Positions 17,389 to 26,564 of a stretch of DNA of 64,000 nt are shown here, piece by piece (the stretch's first letter is position 1; each line of letters begins with the position of its first letter). Below the pieces are notes generated by a model. That model was not told the DNA's origin. It saw only the letters and a list, made by a program, of their open reading frames with translations, and searched no databases. This stretch comes from an archaeon (lineage in GTDB: Archaea > Thermoproteota > Thermoprotei_A > Marsarchaeales > Marsarchaeaceae). Position numbers and translations under genes: made by a program. The stretch covers positions 1-64,000 of the forward strand of contig JAKAWJ010000002.1 of assembly GCA_021817005.1 (NCBI GenBank), given 5' to 3'.

Positions 17389-18243
17389 TCATCTTCTTGC
17401 AAGCTCGTCCCCGAGGAGCAGCGCTTGCCACTCCTCGAAGTTGAGCTTCTCACCCTTATTGAACTTCTCCTTTGCCTTTGCCACCTTTTCACTGATTATG
17501 CGATTGGTCCGATCTCGCTCTTCATAATGAACCCTCTGCCTCGTATCTCGCCGAGTTTCCTGGAGCTGCATCCGCAACGCATTCAGCTCGGCTTGTATTT
17601 TAATTACCTCGTTGGCGTGACTAATATAGTTCTGGTGCTGGTTATCTGCCTCAGTTTTCACTTTTTTGGCTTCCCCGAGCTTTGCGGCTGCACCGGCTCG
17701 CAATTCATCCAATCTGGACGCAGTCTTTCTGAACTCGTCCCTGAGAGACCTGAACTCATGGAGCGCTAAATCATAATTTTGTTTGAGCTCGAATGTTTCT
17801 TTGTAGGCCTCTTGTTTCCTCATTGCGATGGACAGCTTCTGCTCGAGTTCAGCTATTTCCTTCTCCAGACTCTTAGTTGCCACAGGAGACATTGATCGAG
17901 TCTGATACTCCCACTCGGCGCGCTCAAGAGCTTCCTTCGCCCTCTGGACTTGCCTGTCTATTGATCTTACTGCAGAAATTTCCGCGTCTTTCTCGCTGAG
18001 CTTTTTATGTAATTCCTGAAGCCTCTGATACACGGCTTCCTTCTGGTCCCTCAGCGCTTTTGCCCTTGCAATGGCATCATCCCGTTGCCCCCTAAGGTTT
18101 CTATACTCGGAAATGAGAACTCGGAACTTCGCATTAAGCTCGTCACGTGTCCTAGCAGATGATTCGGCAAGTTCTCTTTCCTGCTTGACAAGTGTACGAA
18201 GCTTTGCCGCCTTTTCTTCTAACGCCTCAAGGCTGCTGAGCAA
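17389..18243 (-). CDS. Archaeal coiled-coil protein (COG1340-like)
   Basis: Nearly all 284 residues form heptad-repeat coiled coil rich in Glu, Lys, Arg and Ala, ending in 'KFNKGEKLNFEEWQALLL'. The C-terminal 'RTNRIISEKVAKAKEKF-NKGEKLNFEEWQALL' pattern is typical of COG1340 proteins, found across archaea and of unknown role; an interaction partner for translation or chromosome factors is speculation. The nearest downstream gene is DUF373. Confidence 0.85.
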   Translation of the reverse strand: MLSSLEALEEKAAKLRTLVKQERELAESSARTRDELNAKFRVLISEYRNLRGQRDDAIARAKALRDQKEAVYQRLQELHKKLSEKDAEISAVRSIDRQVQRAKEALERAEWEYQTRSMSPVATKSLEKEIAELEQKLSIAMRKQEAYKETFELKQNYDLALHEFRSLRDEFRKTASRLDELRAGAAAKLGEAKKVKTEADNQHQNYISHANEVIKIQAELNALRMQLQETRRDTRQRVHYEERDRTNRIISEKVAKAKEKFNKGEKLNFEEWQALLLGDELARR

Positions 18244-18394
18244 CTGTCAAATTCGCCCTCGCAAGGGTTGAGGCGTTTTACTTTGTACAGAATATAAGAG
18301 TTTCGTGGGGAAAGTATTGGTTCTGATGCATCGAGCAGTTCGTTTCCTCATAGTTTCATTTATTTTAATCCGTTGTAGCGTACAATCACCATTG

Positions 18395-19171
18395 CTACTC
18401 CCTTTCGCGTCCAGCGTCCTCAACTTCTCCTCCCAAGAACTGCCTCTGTATCTCTCCGTGCAACTCTTCGAGCCCCTGGTATTCTGCGGCCGAAACCAAG
18501 AGGGGGGAGGGGACGCCTCCTGTCAAGAAAACCACGTCGAGTAATTGCGCGGCCAGTTCTCTCGCCATTCCTTTGGACCGCCGAAGCTCCGCGCCAAGAG
18601 CCTCGGGTTCTTCAAAATAGCCTAGTAGCTTGTCCCTTTCTTCTTCGCGTAGAATATCTGCTTTGCTCAAGATATTCAGCGTGTTCAGCCCCAAGCGTAG
18701 CGTCGAGCTTGTGGAGAGCAGGAGCAAGGAAGCCAAATCAGCGGGCTCTTGAGCAAGTGTGGGATCAAGGAGAAAGAGCGAAACCTTTTGGCCATGGGAT
18801 ATTTCGTTAACCACCATTGGACCAGCGCTTCGGAATGCAAATATCTCCAGCTGACCCGGCGTGTCGACAATCACATAATCTGGATCCTCGTCTAGAATCG
18901 ACTTGGATATTTCTGAAAGATGAGTTGCCGCCAAGTCCACGGCGGCAATTATCGCCCCATTTGGCCCCAGCGCCTCCCTCTCAAGAATTCTGGATATAGA
19001 TACAAAATCACGGACGTCTAGGTCAGGATTGTAGGGCAGTGTTGATACTGCAGGGTCAAAGTTCACTAGCATGTGGCTGACTCCCACACTGCGCAGATGA
19101 TCTCCGTAGGCTTTCACAAGTGATGTCTTGCCAGACCCAGCCGTTCCAAGCACGAGAATTGTTCCGATCAT
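18395..19171 (-). CDS. GPN-loop GTPase
   Basis: The P-loop is 'VLGTAGSGKTSLVKAYG' and the diagnostic Gly-Pro-Asn insertion reads 'GPNGAIIAAVDLA' at about residue 70. The G3-like 'VDTPGQLEIF' and G4-like 'LSKADIL' follow. GPN GTPases are dimeric; the eukaryotic ones help assemble and import RNA polymerase II. This 258-residue archaeal form has the normal length. It follows the CinA-like gene by 4 bp, so the two form an operon. Confidence 0.94.
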   Translation of the reverse strand: MIGTILVLGTAGSGKTSLVKAYGDHLRSVGVSHMLVNFDPAVSTLPYNPDLDVRDFVSISRILEREALGPNGAIIAAVDLAATHLSEISKSILDEDPDYVIVDTPGQLEIFAFRSAGPMVVNEISHGQKVSLFLLDPTLAQEPADLASLLLLSTSSTLRLGLNTLNILSKADILREEERDKLLGYFEEPEALGAELRRSKGMARELAAQLLDVVFLTGGVPSPLLVSAAEYQGLEELHGEIQRQFLGGEVEDAGRERE

Positions 19172-19175
19172 TTAT

Positions 19176-19946
19176 CTATTCTTCAACCCTTCCTCCGAGT
19201 TTCTCGACAGATGAGCGCAACGCGGTTATAAGCGAGTCGAGTTGTGACTCTACGTCGTCACTGCCGGACATGGCATAGGCATGAACAAGTACTTCCGATT
19301 TTCCTTCGCTGCTCCTAGGATGTGTCTTTATATAGATAGATGGATACTTCTCCATAAGCTTGACAGTGTAGGTAGCAAGTGTAGATTCGGGGAGGCCCGT
19401 AATCCGAATTTCTCTTTCATGCATACGTCCTTCAGACGGGAAGATTTGTTCCAAATTTTTCTGAAAAATAGCTGTCATTTCGGCTGGGACCCCTGGAAGT
19501 GCCAAAACCTTCAGTCTCCCGTCCGCGAACAAGAAACCCGGAGCGGTGCCCAAACTATTGTATATTGGCTGGGCGCCAACAGGTAGCCTGCACATCTTTC
19601 TACGTTCCGCAGTGAGGGGAAGTTTCATAGCGTCATACTTATCGGTTATCCATTGTAGCGCAAGCGAATTTTCTTCTACCTGAAGGCCGAAGGCCATTGC
19701 AACGCCTTCTGCGGTCATATCATCAAAAGTGGGGCCAAGCCCGCCAGTAGTTATAATATTCTGGAACCCCTCCTGAATTAAATGTTTTAGCTCACTCGAT
19801 ATAGCCGTAAGCTCGTCTCCCACCGTTATCTCTCGTCCGACCTCATGGCCCCTCTTTGCGAGCTCCGAACAAATAAACGCAGAATTTGTATTCACAACCC
19901 TTCCAATGAGAAGCTCGAAACCAATAGATAAGATAGCAAAGCGCAT
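19176..19946 (-). CDS. CinA/MoaB-like molybdopterin-binding domain protein
   Basis: The protein has the MoCF_biosynth fold: 'LSIGFELLIGRVVNTNSAFICSEL', 'TTGGLGPTFDDMTAEGVA' and 'ALPGVPAEMTAIF'. These match the N-terminal domain of CinA, associated with pyridine-nucleotide repair. The C-terminal deamidase domain of bacterial CinA is absent, as in most archaeal homologues of about 250 residues. It begins the operon with the GPN GTPase. Confidence 0.9.
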   Translation of the reverse strand: MRFAILSIGFELLIGRVVNTNSAFICSELAKRGHEVGREITVGDELTAISSELKHLIQEGFQNIITTGGLGPTFDDMTAEGVAMAFGLQVEENSLALQWITDKYDAMKLPLTAERRKMCRLPVGAQPIYNSLGTAPGFLFADGRLKVLALPGVPAEMTAIFQKNLEQIFPSEGRMHEREIRITGLPESTLATYTVKLMEKYPSIYIKTHPRSSEGKSEVLVHAYAMSGSDDVESQLDSLITALRSSVEKLGGRVEE

Positions 19947-20056
19947 TAGTAATATCTGCCAGTCCCCCCGAAATAAAACATTGTATGAGTTGGGCTCCCT
20001 TTACTCATAAGTAAGAACTAATAGGGAGACTGTTGACACACCAAACTGTCTTGAGC

Positions 20057-20941
20057 ATGGGCGCCGCTATCTTTGCGTCTCAGTCCTCGTCATCGATTGC
20101 AAATCGATTGTCGCAGGCTCTTGGTACAGACCTGCGAATTTTCGATTCAAAGCTGTTTCCCGATGGTGACTCTTACGTGCGACTCACCGAAAGGCCTTCC
20201 TCGAGCGAGGCCATACTGGTAAACACCCTTTACCCCAACCAAGACAAAAAGATCATCGAAACATTGCTCATGTGCGATGCCCTTGGCCGGGGGGGTGTAA
20301 AGCGGATTGCTTTAGTATCACCCTACCTCGCGTATACTAGACAAGACAGGGTCTTTCTAGAAGGAGAGGCAATTTCAACCAGAGCAATTGGTCTAGCCCT
20401 TAAGTCAGCGGGAATTTCTCGAATCTTCAGTGTTGAAACTCATAGCCATGAGGCTATTGAGGCGCTTGAAATACAGGTCACTGATGTAAAAGCTACGAGG
20501 CCGATGGTCGAAGCTATAACAAAACTTCCAAAGCAAGTCAAGTATATTGCCGCACCGGATTTCAAGGCTCTCCGCTTTGCGGATGAAGTAGCAAAGAACC
20601 TGAACCTCGAAACATTTGTTTTCTCTAAGCAAAGAGACAGAACCACCGGTGAGGTATCTAGTGAACTTGTAAAAGGACACGCACTCAATGGGGAACCTGT
20701 CTGCATTGTTGATGACATGATTTCCACAGGAGGCTCTATTGCAAACGCCTCAACAAAACTCAAGGAAATGGGGGCAGGTCCGATATTTGCAGTATGCGTT
20801 CACGCCTTAATGGTTGACGGTGCTTCTGCGATCTTGAGGCGCAGTGGCGTGGAGGAGGTGTGGGGGTCGGACACGGTAGAAAACGAGTTCACTAGATACA
20901 GCATCACCGACGAACTGGTAACTGCAATTCACGGTTCATGA
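20057..20941 (+). CDS. prs: Ribose-phosphate pyrophosphokinase
   Basis: It makes PRPP from ribose 5-phosphate and ATP. Visible motifs are 'KLFPDGDSYVRL', 'VSPYLAYTRQDRVFLEGEAIS' (ATP-binding loop) and the PRPP loop 'CIVDDMISTGGSIANA'. The frame is open to a TTG at 20033, but family members begin near 'AAIFASQSS', so the ATG at 20057 fits better. It precedes Trm-G10 and RNase Z on the same strand with short gaps (25 bp, then an overlap), suggesting cotranscription. Confidence 0.94.
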   Translation: MGAAIFASQSSSSIANRLSQALGTDLRIFDSKLFPDGDSYVRLTERPSSSEAILVNTLYPNQDKKIIETLLMCDALGRGGVKRIALVSPYLAYTRQDRVFLEGEAISTRAIGLALKSAGISRIFSVETHSHEAIEALEIQVTDVKATRPMVEAITKLPKQVKYIAAPDFKALRFADEVAKNLNLETFVFSKQRDRTTGEVSSELVKGHALNGEPVCIVDDMISTGGSIANASTKLKEMGAGPIFAVCVHALMVDGASAILRRSGVEEVWGSDTVENEFTRYSITDELVTAIHGS

Positions 20942-20966
20942 GCGGCAGGTGCGAAATCTGGATTAG

Positions 20967-22001
20967 GTGTGCGTGGGCATCGGAGCCAAACTGGAGCTTT
21001 ATTATGAGCCTGCGGGGGACTATCCCGCTGCTAACCTCTTAGAATTTCTCTCGTTATGCTCTCTTTATAATGCGATACCCACACACACTACCACCTCTCG
21101 AGCGATATGTGTCATCGAAGAATCCGAGGCTCTGCGGTTCGCGAGGAGAGCCGCGGGGGCAAGGCTGACTGGCGTGAAAGCGGGTTACTATGACGAGGGT
21201 ATTTCGCATGAATGCGTCGAAGTAATAAACCGCATTATTGGCTCGGGGACCTACAAGGTATTGGCTAGCAGCGTCACCACGCTCGCAAGCAGCATCCGCA
21301 AGATCGTTCCCAAAGTAAGCGCTCGAGTTGACATCCAGAAGCCTCACTTTGTGATCAGAATTTTAAGGAGCTTCCTTCCAAGCGGTTCTCCAGTCGTGCT
21401 TGTTTCTCCAACCACGAACGCTAGGAGTGCCCTTTCCAAACGACCCCCCGTCACTTGGCCGTATTTTCACCCTGGGGTGCTACCGAGCCACTTTTCTGCG
21501 CTCATGTGCAACCTGACTATGTGTCCCGATGGGGCAACCGTCATCGATCCTTTTTGCGGCTCCGGTTCCACACTTATTGCGGCCCTCTCTATGGGCCTAA
21601 ACGCCATAGGTGTCGAGCTATCAAAGAAACAGGTATACGGAGCTAGAAGAAATCTCAATCAACTCGTCGAGAAGGGCCGACGCTACGACTTGCTTCGCTC
21701 TGATTCGAACTGCCTCCCCCTCATCAACTGCACTGCAGACGCAGCGTGCTTTGATCCGCCATACGGAAGAGTAACGTCCTTATACGGTCAAACTCTGACA
21801 CAATTACTAGGCAATACGCTTCCACAGCTATCCCAAATACTAAAGTCCGGCGCAAAAATGTGCTTCCTCATACCCCACAGCGCGCAAATTCACGAGCTCG
21901 TACGCCTGTCAGGGCTGCGTATTTGTGGGGTCTTCACAATCCCAGTTCATAAATCCCTAGTCAGAGAGATGATAATCTGCCAGAAGGTGAGCAAAAACTG
22001 A
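20967..22001 (+). CDS. tRNA guanine-N2 methyltransferase, Trm-G10/Trm11 type
   Basis: The N-terminal half is a divergent ferredoxin/THUMP-like module. The C-terminal Rossmann domain has the SAM loop 'VIDPFCGSGSTLIAALSMGLNAIGVE' and the catalytic 'CFDPPYGR' (D-P-P-Y), as in archaeal Trm-G10, which dimethylates G10 of tRNAs. The start is GTG. The stop codon TGA at 21999-22001 overlaps a CTG that is the only plausible start of RNase Z. Confidence 0.9.
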   Translation: MCVGIGAKLELYYEPAGDYPAANLLEFLSLCSLYNAIPTHTTTSRAICVIEESEALRFARRAAGARLTGVKAGYYDEGISHECVEVINRIIGSGTYKVLASSVTTLASSIRKIVPKVSARVDIQKPHFVIRILRSFLPSGSPVVLVSPTTNARSALSKRPPVTWPYFHPGVLPSHFSALMCNLTMCPDGATVIDPFCGSGSTLIAALSMGLNAIGVELSKKQVYGARRNLNQLVEKGRRYDLLRSDSNCLPLINCTADAACFDPPYGRVTSLYGQTLTQLLGNTLPQLSQILKSGAKMCFLIPHSAQIHELVRLSGLRICGVFTIPVHKSLVREMIICQKVSKN

Positions 22002-22927
22002 CGAAAATCCAAGTATGTTTCGTGGGCACAGGGGCGGGAGCTCCAACACTGAAGAGGGGAGGGCCCTCTATTCTGATACACCGAAACGGCGAGAGGTTCA
22101 TGTTTGACTGCGGAGAAGCCACCCAGCTGGCCGTAAAGCGTTATCGATTCCGCCTTAAGGGATTGAGGGCGGTCTTCATCACCCACATGCACGGCGACCA
22201 TGTACTCGGCCTGCCAGGTCTGGTAATGAGCCTCAGCCTGAACTCGGCGGTTCAAGAGTTAAAAGTATACGGACCTCGTGGCCTCAACGAATTCATGAAG
22301 AGTATATTTAAGAGTACCAATTACTGGCCAAATTTCTCCCTTGAGATTAATGAAATAGACTTCCTGGCCGCCCCAGCGGAAATTTTCTCCACTGATGAAT
22401 ACTTAGTCCGCGCAGTGTCGTCCGACCATGTTGTACCTAGTCTTGCATACTCATTCGAGGAAAAACCAAGGCAGGGGCGTTTCAACTCTGAAAAGGCGAA
22501 CGAGATCGGTATCCCTCGAGGACCGCTATGGGGTGCACTTCAAAGGGGAGAGAGTATAACATTTCACGGCGAGAGTGTAACTCCAAATCAAGTGCTGGGA
22601 CCGCCCCGGCGGGGTGCGAAAATCGTATACTCCGGTGACACGCGGCCGTGCGGCCGCGTCTTGGAACTCGCCACAAATGCTGACATGTTTATTCATGAAG
22701 CGACCATGAATGACGACGACGTCGAAGGAGCCTGGGCCGGTGGGCACTCCACTGTGAGCCAAGCACTCAGGATGATTGCCCAGTCGCATTGCGCGAGAGC
22801 TGTGCTTACTAATTTTGGCCAGAGCGTCGATGTTGCTAGATTGAAGGCGGAATTTTCCGCCTCGTCAGAAATTAGCTTCGCCGAAGACGGCGTTTCCGTT
22901 GAAGTAGAACCCGAGACGGAGGTCTAG
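21998..22927 (+). CDS. rnz: Ribonuclease Z (tRNA 3' end processing), probable CTG start
   Basis: This metallo-beta-lactamase nuclease removes tRNA 3' trailers. It shows 'VGTGAGAPTLKRGG', the zinc motif 'THMHGDHVLGLPGL', 'VSSDHVVPSLAY', 'YSGDTRPC', 'IHEATM' and 'GHSTVSQA'. The first standard codon (GTG 22022) would delete the first beta strand. The family N-terminus (KIQVCFVGTG) is read in frame only from upstream codons, where no ATG, GTG or TTG exists before a stop near 21947. CTG at 21998 overlaps the Trm-G10 stop as CTGA and is my choice. Length is then 309 residues, normal. Confidence 0.9.
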   Translation: MTKIQVCFVGTGAGAPTLKRGGPSILIHRNGERFMFDCGEATQLAVKRYRFRLKGLRAVFITHMHGDHVLGLPGLVMSLSLNSAVQELKVYGPRGLNEFMKSIFKSTNYWPNFSLEINEIDFLAAPAEIFSTDEYLVRAVSSDHVVPSLAYSFEEKPRQGRFNSEKANEIGIPRGPLWGALQRGESITFHGESVTPNQVLGPPRRGAKIVYSGDTRPCGRVLELATNADMFIHEATMNDDDVEGAWAGGHSTVSQALRMIAQSHCARAVLTNFGQSVDVARLKAEFSASSEISFAEDGVSVEVEPETEV

Positions 22928-23343
22928 TCTACTGGCTCCCCTCTGACAGTCTTTGCAGCAAGCCAGTCTACTAATGCAGGCAAGTTGTCGCATATGACTT
23001 CGAACCTTACGGCTCCCAGCGGTGACTCGCTATCTGATGAAACAAAAACTGCATGCCCAGCGTAGGCCGCCTGCTTGTGCAGGGAGAAGTAAGAGGCCGA
23101 TCCCGTAAGCCCCCTCAGGATATTTGCCCTTGCTACGTCCAGTGTGCGTTGTCTTCTTAAAGTGTTTCGGAGAGGCTCTAGTGAGGCTAGTCCCTTACCC
23201 TTTCCATGCAAAGAATCTCTCCCGACTCCGCGAGAGTACTCAAGCAGCCCTAGACGAGCAAACATCCGCACACAACTAGCCACCTTTTCTGGATCTTCAG
23301 TTGGAAAGACGTCCGCAGAGACGTTCACCTGGACTGTAGTCAT
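22924..23343 (-). CDS. UPF0201 family RNA-binding protein (COG1325)
   Basis: The protein starts 'MTTVQVNVSADVFPTEDPEKV' and has 'FEVICDNLPALVDWLAAKT' at its end, matching UPF0201. This predicted RNA-binding family was once listed with exosome components, and it is often next to or fused with UPF0200, as here. The frame is open to 23364, but the ATG at 23343 matches the family. The 3' end overlaps RNase Z, encoded on the other strand, by 4 bp. Confidence 0.88.
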   Translation of the reverse strand: MTTVQVNVSADVFPTEDPEKVASCVRMFARLGLLEYSRGVGRDSLHGKGKGLASLEPLRNTLRRQRTLDVARANILRGLTGSASYFSLHKQAAYAGHAVFVSSDSESPLGAVRFEVICDNLPALVDWLAAKTVRGEPVD

Positions 23344-23446
23344 CAGGCTATTTTGGGAGGTCATTGTGGGTATCTCTGCCCTCAGGAAGTGCGGAAATCA
23401 TCTCATGAACGCCGAGCTCTACGGCTTGTTAGTTCAGCTCGACTCG

Positions 23447-24004
23447 TCACATAACCAACTTGAGATTCTTTAACAGATTTCCGCATGCCCGCCTGAACTC
23501 CTCCAGTGTCACGTCTTGGTTAACCAAATGATAATCTGCGAGAACCATGAGCGAACCCATTCCAAATTCCAATTCGGAAAGATCTCGGCTCATAAAACCT
23601 TCGAAGTCAACGGGGTCATCCACCCTCTTTCTCTCAGACCAACGGGCATAGCGAACACGTGGAGAAGCGTGAATTGCTATGAGCGACGTATCCCTTCGGA
23701 GTGCTCGAATGTAGTTGTATTCTTCAAGGCTTCTGAGCCCATCAAACATCACCAAGTCCTCGCTCTCATCTATGTTTCGCACAGCGAGCGCAGCCACCGC
23801 CTCAGGACCTGATTCCTTTCTTAGAGACACGCTGATCGCATGTATGTTGCTATGGGTCACCTCAAGTCCTCGTCTTCTCAGCTCCGAGCGAACTGAATCA
23901 CCGAGACTGACTACATGAAACCCAAGCGAATTTGCAGCCTCGCTGAGGACAGACTTCCCCGCGCCGTGCAGTCCAGCCGTACACACCGTCACTCTATAGC
24001 TCAT
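23447..24004 (-). CDS. UPF0200 family P-loop kinase-like protein
   Basis: It starts 'MSYRVTVCTAGLHGAGKSVLSE' with a Walker A loop near residue 15, and has 'GLRSLEEYNYIRAL' and 'ARWSERKRVDDPVDFEGF', matching the archaeal UPF0200 dephospho-CoA-kinase-like family. The frame remains open to 24109, but those codons overlap the OB-fold gene and are not conserved. The pairing with UPF0201 103 bp downstream is the usual archaeal arrangement. Confidence 0.88.
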   Translation of the reverse strand: MSYRVTVCTAGLHGAGKSVLSEAANSLGFHVVSLGDSVRSELRRRGLEVTHSNIHAISVSLRKESGPEAVAALAVRNIDESEDLVMFDGLRSLEEYNYIRALRRDTSLIAIHASPRVRYARWSERKRVDDPVDFEGFMSRDLSELEFGMGSLMVLADYHLVNQDVTLEEFRRACGNLLKNLKLVM

Positions 24005-24065
24005 TGTAGGGGCTGACCCGGAGACGCAAGGAGCAAGCGCGTATGATTTTTTCAAATAGCGGCCG

Positions 24066-24368
24066 CTACATTCCCTCTTCGACTTTGGTAATTGTTCCGT
24101 ATCGGCCAACGTTTAGCTTGGTTCTACCCCTGAACTCGGTAGTATAACCGTTCTGAATAGACACGTTATCTCCTACCTTGACGCTGTCAATCTGTGAGTC
24201 CCATAGAGTCAAGTCAACCTCACCCGTTTCGTCTCTGAGGACCGCGTCAGCCACACGACTCTGTTGGCCCATCTTGGTAGTTACATTCCTTACTTCGGAG
24301 ACGTCGACGATCTGACCCGTCACAGATATAGACCTTAGACCTGCCCGATTTAGCTCCTCTATTTTCAT
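24066..24368 (-). CDS. Single OB-fold nucleic-acid-binding protein (RPA/SSB-like)
   Basis: The 100-residue protein is a single OB fold: 'VTGQIVDVSEVRNVTTKMG', 'VADAVLRDETGEVDLTLWDSQI', 'VGDNVSIQNGY' and 'FRGRTKLNVGRYGTI'. This matches the replication factor A/SSB family of single-strand DNA-binding proteins in its shortest form. It lies just downstream of the Hel308-like helicase on the same strand, a context that fits DNA repair or replication, though the 117-bp gap is a weak link. Confidence 0.88.
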   Translation of the reverse strand: MKIEELNRAGLRSISVTGQIVDVSEVRNVTTKMGQQSRVADAVLRDETGEVDLTLWDSQIDSVKVGDNVSIQNGYTTEFRGRTKLNVGRYGTITKVEEGM

Positions 24369-24485
24369 CTTACCTTACGCACCAGTTTTGCGTTTACCGA
24401 AGACTGCACTAATACTTAAATGGTTCTTACGAAACCCGCGCTACCCCCGCTTATTCCTCATTACCTTCTATTGTGTTTACTTTCC

Positions 24486-26402
24486 CTAACCAGTACCCTG
24501 CTCTGTGGGCGAGTTTCCCTCTTCGACAGAAGATAAGAAGTGAGAGATAGCCGCGGGTTTGGCATTTATGTTGACTCCGTTATAGTCAAGTATTTCAACC
24601 ACATCTGACCAGCCTCGAGGCACCCCTGCTACATGTACACGAAACCCAAGCCAGTCTGCTACACCAATGTTAGCAGCCTTGTCATAATCCTTGATCGCGA
24701 CTTCGATATACACTCTCTTGCCTCCTGAGGTCAATTTTCTTATCCTCTCTGTGGGCCTTACAACCTGGTCCAGTCCCTCCAGACTTACCCGTTCAGTTGC
24801 TATAGCCTGAGCAGCCATATTGGCGCCTACGAAGCCAGAGAGTCGCTCAAATGCGTAAAGATACCATGCCACTCTGTCACGAAGGATGGGCGGGCAAGTA
24901 TAATTTACCATTAACAGCTGACCGTCCAAATGGCGGCGCTCAACGAAAACCCAGTTCAATAAATCCTGATACCTGCTCAGATTCGAAGGAATCGATGAAG
25001 TTTCCCTCAATGCTTCCTCGAAGGCCTGTTGAGCCGCCGCCCTGCCTACTGACCTTTCGGTGAAACGTGATTCGAGAAGCCTTAGAAATCTGGAAGCTAT
25101 AAACGGTGACAGGTTCAGCTCTGCCACGAAACTACCCAATGGGGTAAGCCATCCTGACTTTACGAAGCGCATTTCTTCGAGCAATCTAATAGCTGCGGAA
25201 ATCTGTTTATTCTGAACTCTAGCAAAGCTTTTGGAAAGCAGTTTCCGAATCTCAGTAGCACTCTTGTAAAGTAATAGACCGTGGATGCGCTGAACCAATT
25301 CAGCTTCGAAAGAGCTTTCAAGCGGCTCCGGCTGCTGGTTTATGAGATGAGCTTTTGCGTAGTTGTGTTCGTAATTATCCGTTGAGAGGACAAACACACG
25401 GCCGCTAACTATGAGTTCCTCAGTTACTGGGCTTCTAATGGGCCTCCCCGCCCTCCCAGCCATTTGCAAGTAGTCGTTGGTACTCAGGTAAAACTCTCGA
25501 GATGCAGCACTCCAGACGGGGTCATAAACCACAACCGTGTGAGCCGGCAGGTTAACGCCATACTGCAGGGTGGCAGTGCAAAATAGAATCTGAATCTTGC
25601 CGCGTCGAAAAGAGTCTTCCGCAGTAACACGCGAGAGTCTGTCAAGGCCGGCATGATGAGCTGCCGCGAGTATCCCCGCATTTCTAAACTGCTTAGCCAA
25701 ATTCTCAGCGTCAAATCTTCTTGGTGTAAACACCAAGAATTGCTCTGACGGGCTACTACGGATTAGTTCGTAAAGATACCGGCGCTTTTCCTGTTCGCTT
25801 CTAAGTTTGACTGCTCTCTGCGTGAGTTTAACTGGCCTTTCGATATACGGAATCTCTACTAGCTGAGCCGGACGAGCAAAGAGGCGAGAGAGCCAAGACG
25901 CAAGGGTCTCAGGGTTGCCGATTGTAGCACTAAGTGCGAGCAAAGTAGTGGTGGGTTTCAACTCACTTAACAGAATCAGCAGTTCTTCGACTACTCCGCC
26001 CCTCTCTTCCTCGCCGACAAACTGGAATTCGTCAAATATCAATAGTTCCAGCGCTGAAAACCAAGGATCCTTTCTCCTTAGCTGGGTCAATGCGCTTTCG
26101 TACGTAGCGAAAACGAGGTCACCTTCGTAAAAAGGGGTATCCCGTCTGTAATCTCCTGTATAGATATTTGGGAGGCGCGTCGGTCCAGTGGCCGACTCCA
26201 GACTCCTCATGAACCACTCACGTGTGAGCGCCTTTGTGGGAAGGACCCACAGCGTTCTTGCGGAAGTTAGAGCTACAGACATAGCCAGATGACTCTTACC
26301 GCTGCCGGTTGGAGCGACAACTAGAACATTGGAACCATCTTCAAGAACCTGGGTGACCTTCTTCTGCCACTCGTTCAAACCTTGCGCCGTAACGGTTTCC
26401 AA
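24486..26402 (-). CDS. Ski2/Hel308-like DEAD/DEAH-box helicase
   Basis: Helicase motifs in order: Q-motif-like 'GLNEWQKKV', Walker A 'APTGSGKSHLAM', motif Ib 'TYESAL', motif II 'LLIFDEFQFVG', motif III 'LSATIGNPETL', motif V 'FCTATLQYGVNLPAH' and motif VI 'QMAGRAGRP'. A winged-helix and ratchet-like region follows to residue 638. This architecture is that of Hel308/Ski2-type 3'-5' helicases, which unwind stalled forks or RNA. Motif II is DEFQ, unlike DEAH/DECH. It is slightly shorter than Hel308 (about 700) and lacks a clear C-terminal helix-loop-helix, so Hel308 identity is not certain. Confidence 0.87.
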   Translation of the reverse strand: METVTAQGLNEWQKKVTQVLEDGSNVLVVAPTGSGKSHLAMSVALTSARTLWVLPTKALTREWFMRSLESATGPTRLPNIYTGDYRRDTPFYEGDLVFATYESALTQLRRKDPWFSALELLIFDEFQFVGEEERGGVVEELLILLSELKPTTTLLALSATIGNPETLASWLSRLFARPAQLVEIPYIERPVKLTQRAVKLRSEQEKRRYLYELIRSSPSEQFLVFTPRRFDAENLAKQFRNAGILAAAHHAGLDRLSRVTAEDSFRRGKIQILFCTATLQYGVNLPAHTVVVYDPVWSAASREFYLSTNDYLQMAGRAGRPIRSPVTEELIVSGRVFVLSTDNYEHNYAKAHLINQQPEPLESSFEAELVQRIHGLLLYKSATEIRKLLSKSFARVQNKQISAAIRLLEEMRFVKSGWLTPLGSFVAELNLSPFIASRFLRLLESRFTERSVGRAAAQQAFEEALRETSSIPSNLSRYQDLLNWVFVERRHLDGQLLMVNYTCPPILRDRVAWYLYAFERLSGFVGANMAAQAIATERVSLEGLDQVVRPTERIRKLTSGGKRVYIEVAIKDYDKAANIGVADWLGFRVHVAGVPRGWSDVVEILDYNGVNINAKPAAISHFLSSVEEGNSPTEQGTG

Positions 26403-26564
26403 ACTATTACATTCACCTAATTAGTTTCATCAATTTGTTCATTTTGTAATATTTAGGATAGTAGGTTTTTCCGATGACCTTACACCGGAAGCCCACACTA
26501 TTTCAGGCTGAAGTTTTCGGAAGGCTAAAGACTTTCCATTTCAGCAAGGAGGCGTGCAAATGCC

